Shown piece by piece: positions 1 through 9,639 of a DNA stretch of 64,000 bases. The notes beneath the pieces were generated by a model. The model was not told the origin of the DNA and did no database searches. It worked only from the letters and a program-made list of their open reading frames with translations. Each line of letters starts with the position of its first letter. The first letter of the stretch is position 1. The translations under genes and the position numbers were made by a program. This DNA comes from Ophioceras dolichostomum (taxonomy: Eukaryota > Ascomycota > Sordariomycetes > Magnaporthales > Ophioceraceae). Where the stretch lies: the NCBI GenBank assembly GCA_003049485.1, contig PYST01000098.1:50173-114172 (forward strand). Direction: 5' to 3'.

Positions 1-3000
1 CACCACCCCGAGGTGGTTGAGCAAGTTTCCGCCACCAGATACCTCCTTGTGACCATGGTGGGCCTTGATTTCGTTTCGAAGAGGCTCCCATCCGGACTAC
101 GAGGGTAGCAACCTTCGACCCGGGCTTGATTTGAGGTGAACAGGCGTGACGGGAGTGTTGCCTTCAACCATATAAGCAGGAAGAGAACTCAAAGATAGCT
201 GTGGCTCCACACTAGCAGAGCCGTCATTCTCCTAGACAGGATGGGACAGGGTACATTGCGTTCTCTGTGTCGTGCTCGCCTTCCCGTAGCAGAGACAGAG
301 GCTAAAAGGGCGCCGCTCCGGCAGCTCCTCCACTCAGCTGGCTCTTTCCTTCTCGGTGAGGCATAGGAGGCAAGTCCCATGGACGGCAACATGCCCCACT
401 TACCCAGAGCAGAGGAGTCATTCCAAAGTCAGCCACAAGCGGACAAACAGCAGTTCCTCTCTGTCCGTTCACCGGAGGCGTCTCTGGGCGCTCGAGAAAT
501 GCTGGGAGGCATGGCCGAGCATAATATAGAGGAGCAGCTGCAAAGAACTGCCGCAGGAGCATATGGTATGAAATCTTTCGCAGCAAGGCTGAAAATGCCA
601 GAGAATTGGATGTAGAATGGACGCTTGGACGTAGAGTCTACGCGAGATAGAGTGGCCGGTGTTCGACGACGGGAGGCTGTAATTATGGAAAGGAAGAGTG
701 TGGCGGTAGTTGGTCCTGTTGTCGTTGACAAAGCCCGTTCCACCCCCATGGCAATGAAAGGGAAAATGAAGAAGTCGGGTGACAGCGAAGAAGATGGCAG
801 GCTGGCGACGCATAACTAGGATCGCCCCCAGAGGCACAAGGTGTAGGAGGACGTCCATAGGTCAGAATCAATCTCAATGAGCCGTCAAGCATGCTCCAAA
901 GCTCCGTTGAGTCATCCCACCAATCATATATGCCCCGGCAACCTCAAGCCCTAGTAGTGGTAGAGCATCCAGCCGATTGGCCTTGACCCAGCCCATGTAC
1001 AGATTGCGCTGCCTCTACAAGAGGACCCTTTTGATCCGGGTTGGCGACCCCGGCGTCTAGGACTGCGATGCCCCCTAGCATGCCTCCGAGGCATCCGTAC
1101 ACGTTTGCTCTGGAATCTGCGGACGTCCTATGCAACTGTGTAGTAAACAGCAAGCAGTGTCCTCCAGTCCACTTATCCTCATAGATTCCAGACCATGAAG
1201 CTGTCCAGCGCCCCTCGGCGCAGGTTTGGCGGGGACGGGGAGAGTGACGGCGGTCTCCTGACCTGCGGCCTGCAGGACGACGAAACTCAGTCCAGTGGTG
1301 TTGTTTCGAGCAGGCTCGCCGAAAATAAAGGGCGAAGGTGGCGAATCTCCATTAGGAAATGTAAGAGACGTCGAGTGGGCCAATGATCACCGGAGGCTTG
1401 CTTGCGAGGCGGCGGTCATCGACAAGCTTCGCCGCTTCGAGCAAAGCAATGCCGAAGCCAAAATAGGCGAAGACCGGCTCGCCAAACTGACTCTTGCTCT
1501 CCCTCTCTCCAGCGAAGGTGTCTAATTGTTTGTTCTAGAGAAGCAGCAGCTGACTCCTCTTGCCTTGTCCCCCATCACTACCGTGAGACACGGCCGGACC
1601 TCCTCAACAGCTAACCCCCGGCTTGTATCTCCCCGCCCGGGCCGGCTGCAAGCGGCTGGACTCGTACCAAGGGTGGGCCGTGACGGAGCGCCACATGTTC
1701 GACAGGGTGAACACCGTTGGTTCGCGCATCCATCGGGTCCGCAGCTTGGGCGTTTCTGAGATGAACTCTGCGGCGGCGGGGTGGGATGTTGTTAACTGTA
1801 ATATCTGCGCTTGAGCTGTGCAGCTGCTGTGTGACTGCTAAGTCGCTGGTGGTCGTAGCAGTGGGAATATTGGTACGATCTGGCTCGGTGATGGTGAGGG
1901 CTACCGAAAGTCAAGGGAGAAACGGCGGCGTAGAATCGGATGCTGTTGGAGAGCGGCGGGGGAGGCGACGGCGGCGAATGGATGGGAGGGATCAAGGATT
2001 TGCTGCCGCTGCCAGGCGCAGTTCGTGGGGTTATCAGTTTGGCACTTTATTACTGTACGTGTCAGTCTCTTCTCTCCTCTTTTGCTCCGTGGTTTCTGGT
2101 TCTTCTTCTGCTTGTCGTTCTGTGTAGGAGGGTGTTGGTTCTGGGAGGAGCAGGCGAAGCCAAGCCGAGCGGGTGGTATGGTCTCTCACCTTTTCTTTCA
2201 CTCATCACCCCTCCCGGATGAGTTACCAACGGAGGTAAATATCTACCTAGGTAGGTAGGTAGCCAGGTAGGTACCTAGTCAAAGTAGTCAGCCGGCATAG
2301 AATGGGTGGTGGCTCGTCGTCCAGTACCAAAGAACTCTGAAGCTGTGTCCAGCCCTCCGTCGAGGCCTATTCCTAGCCTCAGCCGCCGCACCCAAAAGCC
2401 GCCTCCCCTCGGCGACCCATCCGACCTTTTGGGGAGGTGAGAAATGTGGCGATAAGGGTCAACAAGTACCCAAGAAAGGCTTAGCGGGCTATGTCCCAAT
2501 CTGCAAAGCTACGGCGGTGGCGGCGAATCAGGGCTTCGGCGGGATGTCACGGCAGTGCGGATCGGTTCCATACCCTAGGGCAGCGCTGCCAAGATCGTAT
2601 ACCAGACTTGTGGGAGTGCCGGGGTCTGCATCGCCCCCTCTGATTCCTTCTGCGCCGTGGATCAGCATTGGGCTAACGAGCGGTCGTTCGTCTCTGTCAG
2701 TGACTCTTCGGAACTTGTCCGTGTGTGCATGAGCCCCATTGCATGAACCACCAGACGACATGCAAGAACTATACAGTGAGCGGCCTCTTTGGGATCTCAC
2801 CTAATCTTCAGTCTTTCTTTCGAAGTGTGCTTCCTATGCGGCTCCGTCGAAGCTTGGCGTTCGCCGGCAGGCGCCGTATTATTCCTGTTGGCGGTGTGAG
2901 ACCTTGACGCTGGCCCGTGCAGATCGGCAATTAATTAATGCTTCGTCGCCAGGCTGCACGGTGGGTTTCAGGGGTAAATTCACCCAATGGCCATCTCGCT

Positions 3001-3298
3001 CAGAGATCAGGCCCACTGAAATCCTCACGGCTTCAGTGGGGGCAGTTCGCGACCTGCACCCCATCATCCATTTTTTGATGTGCAACCTGAACATGAACCA
3101 AGCATCCTCCGCTGCTGCCTGTCACGAACGCGCCTCCGTGACGCAATCAACACCTGGCCACTTCGACTTAGGCCTTCAAGTAAGGCCGTCAAGGCAGCGA
3201 GCGACTGACTCTCGCGCGCTTATAGCTTAAAAAGCACGAGGTCTCCATCTCCACGCCAGTCGCGGTTGTGCGTTGTCGTCCCTGGTTCACACCAGCCA
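1..3298. other. Gene-poor region, no supported gene
   Basis: No frame here shows a recognisable domain or a convincing exon-intron structure. A short minus-strand frame at 1352-1486 reads protein-like but ends in a stop and cannot be joined to neighbours with good splice sites. At about 2239-2280 there is a (GTAG)n/(CTAC)n microsatellite containing CCTAGG palindromes. The stretch just before 3299 is presumably the promoter and leader of the next gene; no clear TATA box was seen. Confidence 0.5.
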
Positions 3299-4674
3299 AT
3301 GCCGATCATCACTATGGCCCCGACGCATTACTCTCTAGACGACTTCATCGCGGGTGCGAACCTAGCGTATCACCTCAACGCCGCCCTACAGCGCACTCCG
3401 AGCTCCGGCGACGACTTCAACGCCGCGCTAGTCAAGCTTGACCAAGCTCACCACGCCTTCCTGAATGCGGATCAGCTGTACCGCACCAAGGCTCTGTCTC
3501 GCGAGACTGCCAATGGGCTGCTGCAAATCACAAGCAATCTCACCGACGTGCTCCAGGGGTACCTAGTCCTTGCCCGGGCAGTTCATCAGAAGCTCGGTTT
3601 AACTAAGGGTGACGCCGAGGAGGGATGGTGCCGAGCGGGTTGGACGGTCTGGAAGAATGAGGACCTCGTCCGTCTCGCTAAGGAGATCGAGGAGGGCTTG
3701 CTCGCCATCGACACCCTCATGACTGCCGCCAACGTGTAAGTGTGGCCTCCGTCTCCTCTTTCTCGACATCCTTGCCATGGTCTTCTCACTTGCATGAATC
3801 GAACACTATAGCCCGAGGCACAAGGGGGCTATACAAGACTTTATAGTTCTCAGGGACTCTGACTATAACCTTATACTTGCATTATAGACCACGGACTATC
3901 GTGCCACCCAAGTCATTAGCCGAGTTCTTTATACCGCCAAGCAGCGTAGATACGGCCAAGCAAGCGAGCCAAAGCCTCAGCTCCCCGGAGAAGCCCTCCG
4001 CGGAGAAGCCCTCCGGAGTGAAGCCCTCCGCGGAGAAGACGCCTTCGGATACCCTGCTCTTCGAAGATGCCCTCGGCCGGCGCTTCCGCCTCCCGATCGC
4101 TAAGTGCGGCACCTGGGAAGGAATAGAGGCCGTGATCCGGGAGGCATTCACGCACGTCGAGGTTCTAGGGCCCCTCGTTGAACAGGGCAAGTTCGACCTG
4201 GTCTGCGTTCCCGGCGGCGATAAAGTCGTCCCGTCGATTTCAGAGCAGGTCATCTTGGCCACGATCAGCAAAGACGACGCCTACACCACGATGCACATGT
4301 GGCCCATGCCGAAGGCTCCTCTCCGGGCTCCCCCGTCCCCCGCTCAGTCGTTCGGGGAGATGCTGGCGCCCTGGGCCGGAATGGGGGCCGCCGCTGCCGT
4401 CACAGGGGCCACGATGGCCGCCACGGCGGCCACCGAAGTGTGGAAACGCATGCCCAGCGTGGGCCAGATCTCCTGGCCACGGGTTAGCGTCGAGATGCCG
4501 AAGAATGCCGCAGATAGCGCGGCGAAGACGATGGAGGCTGACAGGACCCCGGAAGCACAAAGGCCCGGGGAAGTAGGGAAAACTGTGGAGGCATCGGTTA
4601 CACCAGTTGCTGCTGTGGAGGACGAGTCACACGGCCAGGACCAGTCGGTGGTTGGGCAGCCATATGGTACCTAG
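3299..4674 (+). CDS. Fungal-specific protein: STAND-type helical N-terminus plus ubiquitin-like domain
   Basis: Two exons, 3299-3735 and 3888-4674, give 407 residues. The intron has a GTAAGT donor and a TATAG acceptor; splicing makes codon 146 from GT|A and keeps the frame open. Residues 10-145 are helical and resemble the N-terminal helical domain found in front of fungal NACHT/NLR-type proteins. Residues 176-199 are a Ser/Pro/Glu/Lys repeat linker (EKPSAEKPSG and variants). Residues 201-286 match the fungal ubiquitin-like domain pattern: LLFEDALGRRFRLP, then TWEGIEAVIREAF, then MHMWPM at its end. The Ala-rich, partly hydrophobic C-terminus is not assigned. There is no NTPase module, so this is a stand-alone adaptor-like protein. 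Function is unknown; a role in signalling or heterokaryon-type recognition would be inference only. A second in-frame ATG at 3314 could be the real start. Confidence 0.72.
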
Positions 4675-6534
4675 GGGCACAATAACGACAGTGGCAATAG
4701 GAACGTCAACGGGCCCCCTCTGCAGGTTAGAGGCGCTCGTCCTGTCCCATGGCTTGTTACTGTCCCTCAGAGGGGTTACGTCTAGGTCTCCGACCGTGCT
4801 TCCTACCTCCCATAGATGGGAAATGCGAGAGACCCTAATAATGTACGGCCAGGGATTGGCTCGGATGCCGAACACAAGATATAGATCATTTGCTTCAGTG
4901 GAGAACCATCTTCAACGAGGAGGCAGAAGCCACCATGTTTTCAACCGTGTAAACCGTACGTATCAAGGCCGACGGCTGAGCAGATGAGCATCTAGTGCTA
5001 CGGAGACAGACGGTCTACTGCGATGTGCTGGAAGGCGCATGGAGGCTCGAGCCCCTGGCTACGCTATTGTTAGACATGACAGGGTAGATACCGCTCCGGC
5101 CATCACAGCTGGGGCACGTCCGTACATCGTTTTAAAGGCCATGGTGATGACAGCGGAGCTGACCATATGCTGGTCAGATGCAGATGTAAAGCAAACACAT
5201 TGTATTGCCTATTGAATTGTTCGATCAGGTACGGGTGTCCAGCGAAGCGGAATAACCTCCCGTAGCCGTAGTCAAGGGCAAGCCTGAATCAGGTCCATAT
5301 TAATCTCCACGACTTGCACGCGCACCCACCAACATCGCACCCATAACAAAAACAAGGCAAAAGCAAAATTGGCGCGACCAACAGTTGACTCCTACGCAAA
5401 TGAGATCGGAGATAAGGCTCTGATTTGTTCTGGTTACAAGTGAGAACCTTCCTCCAGTCCTAGCCCTTGCCCTCTGTACTAGTTTACAACCCTTGCCCGC
5501 CCGAACCCTTGTCCTCCCTATCCCTAGAAGAGGGGAATAGTGACGAAGTCTACCGCACGGATGATTCGGCGGATCGATCGATATACAGGCTCTAAGTTCG
5601 ACCGACGAGGTTAGCTAAGTGCTGGTGATGTCAAGTGAAGAGAAACAGTCTTGAGAAGCTTACCCGTCGAAGATTGTCTAGGTCACCATACGGCTTGACT
5701 GATGGTGACCTAGACCAGCCAAGAGAGTGCTGAGAGCCATTGGTAGAGAGGTGTCCTGGGAAAGGCCCGCCCTACGAAAAGGTGCCCGCCCTCAGATCGA
5801 TGAGTTAGCGATGGCAGACAAAAAAGAAGTCAGGTCAGGCAAGTACGAGAGGAGGAGGCAGAAGAGGAGCGAATACCTTTAGCAGCCAGTGCCGTGCCAC
5901 CAACTGGGTGAGAGTTGCCAAGAGGCAGCGCGAGAGAGCGTGTCGCTGCCACTTTGGCGGGCCGGGACTCGTCGGCCGACGAGGACCCCGTCTACAGAGG
6001 ACCGGGGGAGCCGGGATTGTCGAGGGTTCTGACTCCCAAGGAGTCAGTGCGTTGTCGTTCTAACATAACGCATTCTGATGTCAAGAGCACCTGCTGCTCT
6101 TGAGCCCGAGGGCGAGCAGCTGGAAGACCTCGTTGAGGAGGCCAAGGACATCGATGTACCCGCGTCGAGAAGTGGAATCCCCGGCTCGGGGGTGTTGGAG
6201 CTGGCCGTGAACTACCATCGGCCGGTCTGCCTGGGGGATGCGGGGAACAATACGTCAGCGATCCGGTGGGGTTGCCCTGGAGAAGAAGGAAATGGAAGTA
6301 GAAGGAAAGCGGCCGCGGTTCTATACTTGTGTTTGCGAGCTGGACTTGTGCCTCGTGTGTTGAGCTTAGACGTGGATGCTATGCCTTTCGTACGTGGGGA
6401 CCGTCGGTACTCGTCGTGAAGTTGACATACCCCCAAGGATCCAGATGTACCTGTTGCTGTATCAAGGAATGGGAGGCTCACGCCCCAGGGGCGTGGCTTA
6501 ATCCCTGGGTGATTGTGAATTCTCCCCTCCTGTC
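4675..6534. other. Intergenic, no gene seen
   Basis: No frame shows a recognisable product. A C-rich stretch lies near 5450-5520 and a strong hairpin at 5676-5715 (listed separately). ORFs of about 110 codons near 6.1-6.4 kb on both strands overlap each other and have no protein-like composition. Confidence 0.45.
5676..5715. repeat. Perfect 14-bp inverted repeat with 12-nt loop
   Basis: The left arm GTCTAGGTCACCAT (5676-5689) and right arm ATGGTGACCTAGAC (5702-5715) are exactly complementary around the loop ACGGCTTGACTG. Such a match is unlikely by chance at this spacing. No flanking transposase or target-site duplication was recognised. It could be a structured RNA element, a palindromic protein-binding site or a remnant of a small inverted-repeat transposon. 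Confidence 0.85.
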
Positions 6535-6540
6535 TATAAA
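6535..6540 (+). promoter_or_regulatory. TATA box with C/T-rich initiator region downstream
   Basis: TATAAA is followed within 15-60 bases by a long C/T tract (about 6551-6595) and an A-rich CACAACGCCAAAACAC stretch, the usual layout of a strong fungal RNA polymerase II promoter. The first GTAAGT donor follows at about 6649 with no ATG in between. A long ORF does not follow, so the transcript, if any, may be non-coding or decayed. Confidence 0.45.
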
Positions 6541-8871
6541 TTCCGAAATCCTTTCCTCTCTTTCCCCTCTTCGTCGCTCTCCTCTCTTCCTCCACAACGC
6601 CAAAACACACTCTTCTCCGAGAACACCAGCTAGCAAAAGATCAAGCGTAAGTAGATAGTACCTTCATTCCATTCCTAGCTTCCATTTTCTCCTCCTTTGT
6701 CCAGCAGTTTTCCCCATTGGGCTACATCTTCTCGTTCACGAACTAATCAACAACCTCAATCTCGTGTCTAGCCACAGCACTCCTCAGCAGGCAGCGTCAG
6801 TTCACAGTCAATGCCCTCTCGTTTTCAAACGCACGTTTCCATCCCAGCACCCGTGTCTCTAGCCAGACCAGAATGACAGGTTCAGGAGAGCAAGTGCCTC
6901 CGGCGGTTCCCTAGCACACATCGTGCCAGTTATCGCCACTATCACGGTCGCTTCGGTTACCGTCGCTCCCGGAGCTAATCATCCTATCGTTATCGTCATC
7001 TTGGTCTCCGTCGCTCTGGTCATCGTCATCCTAGTCTTCGTTGCTCTGGTCATCGTCGTCCTAGTTGTGTCCTACTAGTGATCGCGCTGACGACACAATG
7101 CGGTTCGTCTCACTTTCATCCATTATCAGCCGCATCGAAGAGAGGAACAAGGCGTCACGTGCGTCGCCCCGTGGTTTTTTTCAAGCCAGTTTGGAGCCCG
7201 AGATGGATGATGGAGCTAGCTAAGTTGGCGCTTCACCTAGCAGTCTAGCACGAGAGTCGCGCGAACTTTTCCTCCCCAGCAGCGGTTCAGCTTGTTTAAT
7301 GCCTCGACACCACTCCTCTGAACAGCATTATTCAGGAGAGGCCGAACCAGAGAGGCCAGGCCGGAGGCGGTCTCAGCTCTTTTTTCCTCCTCGCTCTTTC
7401 TTTTCCAGTTTCTCTTGCCGACCTGTGGCACCTACCCCTGGCACCTCGCAGCCGCACGAAAAGCCCATTCTGCCACGCTCATGCATGATCAGCCACGATC
7501 TGCCGCACGGTCAGTGATCTATCATTACGGCCGTTTGCGTTTAGTCGACGAATTCTCAGCTAACGTGAGGATCAGTTGCAGGGCCTCGACACATTGAAGG
7601 TGTCCCCCCTCGAATCTGCGACCTACGACAACAACAACCCACTCTCTCGAATACTCGACGCGACGAACTTCACATCGGCGGTCCTCGACGGTGTCCGTCA
7701 CAGCTCAGCCGCCCCCCTTGAAAGCAAGTCGAGACAACGCGCCAAGGGGGAGGTAGAAGTCGCGCAAAGCCAGATCAGGTAGACGGCCGATGGCCAAGAA
7801 AACAAAGTCGAAACAGGTGCTCCTCTCGGCCAAGCCATCTAACAGCTCATTACCTAACGTGGTTGCAGGCTAGCATCGCACTAGGCGGGAGAAAATCGAG
7901 CGCGTGCTAACGGCAGACCGCGCTCTCAGCACAGGCGAGTGAAAACCACGCTAACATGTTAAGGTGGCAAGATCAGGAGACTGTGGTGATTGCAATGCAG
8001 GGGATAGCAGATTGCTAGTTCAGCCGCGGACGCCAACCCAAGACAATGTGGCCGGGAAGGGAAGTACCACGGACAATATTTGGGGAAAATCACCCACCAT
8101 CAACAGCACATGCAGGGCCGGGTACACGTCCCCACACAGCGCCTCTTTGGGTACAGCCCCCTCAGCTGTGGCACCTAAAATCGCGGCTTGAGACCCAGCT
8201 GAACCGCTCAGATCCCACACTTCTGGTACGTCCACCACTCAGAGCCCAGAAGATGCAATAAAGGGCATGCGAAACAAGACAAGGGGCATTCCTGAAGATG
8301 GTGTGCACTTTAGGCCCTGGACCATGTGGGCAGCACCAGAGCAGAGCCCCCACGACCAGCAGAGGTATTGCCTCCCCCGCCCACCCACCTCCCTCTCCTC
8401 TCGCCCTTTTTCTTGACGGCTCCCCCCTTCATGCGGCTTTTTCGTCATCCACATCACTTACGGAACGACGCCAACCGTCGACAGATTCCAGACCGCTTCC
8501 GCCGCGTTTCTCGATCCATACGATTGTCCGGCTTCTCGCGACAACAAGGACGAGTCCCGAACGAATGAGATATTGACCGATCTTCGGCGGGCTCACACTG
8601 GCTGGACCGGCGCAGCCTTACCTACCGACCCAACAACCGCGACGCCAAGGCGGAAGATCTTGGACAACCAGGGAAACCCTGTGGTTCCCGTCGAGCGACG
8701 TCCGACACGGGGCCTAGAAAAAAGGCACCCAGGCCTCACTCCCAAGGCTAATCACCAGTCCCGGCGACGACACCTCGCCGGTAACCCCGTCGCTCATCTC
8801 ATCTTCCTCTCCCGCTCGACGACCTCACCTCTCATCACAACAGCCATCATCACTCATCACCACCCACCCCA
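6541..8871. other. Possible spliced transcript or decayed gene, then leader of the next gene
   Basis: Splice-like signals recur. There is a GTAAGT donor at about 6649 and a candidate acceptor GTGTCTAG at about 6772. CTAAC branch points with acceptors lie at 7560/7581 and 7907/7934, and at 7854/7868 with a possible GTGCTC donor at 7817. The open stretch 7582-7780 reads protein-like but does not join to a credible full coding sequence. The last 400 bases before 8872 are C-rich and probably the 5' leader of the downstream gene. Confidence 0.3.
6992..7070 (+). repeat. 30-bp tandem repeat, about 2.6 copies
   Basis: Units start at 6992, 7022 and 7052, beginning ATCGTCATC or ATCGTCGTC and ending GCTCTGGTC where complete. 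The period is a multiple of three. One frame encodes repeated Ile/Val/Leu residues up to a stop, but that frame has no upstream ATG. Confidence 0.75.
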
Positions 8872-9639
8872 ATGGCCAGCCAAGCGCCGCCAAACCAGCC
8901 CACCCCCGGCCCTCCATCCTACACCTCCCACGGCTTCGCATCGCCCGCTCCAGGGCCCCAGATCCAACCCATGGCGGCCATGCCCCAACAACAACAACCG
9001 ATGCCGATGCAGATGCCGATGCAAATGCAGCCCGCGCCCATGCCCACGCCCGTGCCCGCGCCCATGCCAGCCGGCAGCATGTACCCGCAAGTCGTCGGCG
9101 GCCAACAACAAGTCGCCGTCGCCGCCGTCGCAGCACCCGGCGGCATGCCAATGATGGCCGCCGCCGTGTCTCATCATCAGCTCCAGCAGCAGCAGCCCGG
9201 CGCAGCACCATCCCCGGCCGCCGGCATGATCCTCACACCGCAGCACACCGGCCAACAGGCGATGTACATTCAGCCCGCCCCTGCCCCCCAGCAGGCGATG
9301 TACCCCGTCGACGCGAAGTTTGCCGGAGGCGTCATCGCCCCTATGCCTATGCCCGCGCAGCCGGCCGTCGCGTACTATGCGGCCGGCGGCGTGCCGATGC
9401 AGCAGGTGCACATGCAGATGCAGATGCCGGTCCAGCAGATGGTGCCTGTGCAGCAGATGCAACCGCAGGGGACGCAGACTGTTGTTATACAGCAGGCTAG
9501 TGCGCCGGGCGGGTCGGGGAAGGCGGGCACGGCGGCTGCTGCTGCTGCTGGTGGCGCGGCGGGTGGTGCTGCGGGGGGTTGCTGTGGTGCTTGCTGCGGG
9601 ACGTGTGCGGCTTGTTTGCTTTGCTGTACGGTTATGTGA
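8872..9639 (+). CDS. Gln/Met/Pro-rich protein with Cys-rich C-terminal tail (CYSTM-like)
   Basis: Single exon, 255 residues. It is almost entirely low complexity: runs of Gln, alternating Pro-Met and Gln-Met, and Ala/Gly, with QQAMY occurring twice around residues 139-153. The last 20 residues carry eight cysteines in the pattern CC-x2-CC-x2-C-x2-C-x2-CC. This resembles cysteine-rich transmembrane (CYSTM) modules and palmitoylated tails of small fungal stress-associated proteins. The ATG follows the favourable context CACCCCA. Membrane attachment through the Cys tail is inferred, and no enzymatic domain is present. The strong bias could inflate the ORF by chance, but the clean start and Cys tail argue for a real gene. 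Confidence 0.68.
   Translation: MASQAPPNQPTPGPPSYTSHGFASPAPGPQIQPMAAMPQQQQPMPMQMPMQMQPAPMPTPVPAPMPAGSMYPQVVGGQQQVAVAAVAAPGGMPMMAAAVSHHQLQQQQPGAAPSPAAGMILTPQHTGQQAMYIQPAPAPQQAMYPVDAKFAGGVIAPMPMPAQPAVAYYAAGGVPMQQVHMQMQMPVQQMVPVQQMQPQGTQTVVIQQASAPGGSGKAGTAAAAAAGGAAGGAAGGCCGACCGTCAACLLCCTVM

Noticed and set aside
944..1153. GGIAVLDAGV in a minus frame, reminiscent of the subtilase Asp motif
   Set aside because: No His or Ser motif of a subtilase follows in any frame; resemblance over nine residues only.
6900..7080. Val/Ile/Leu-rich 50-codon frame over the 30-bp repeat as a membrane peptide
   Set aside because: No ATG in the frame; explained by the tandem repeat.
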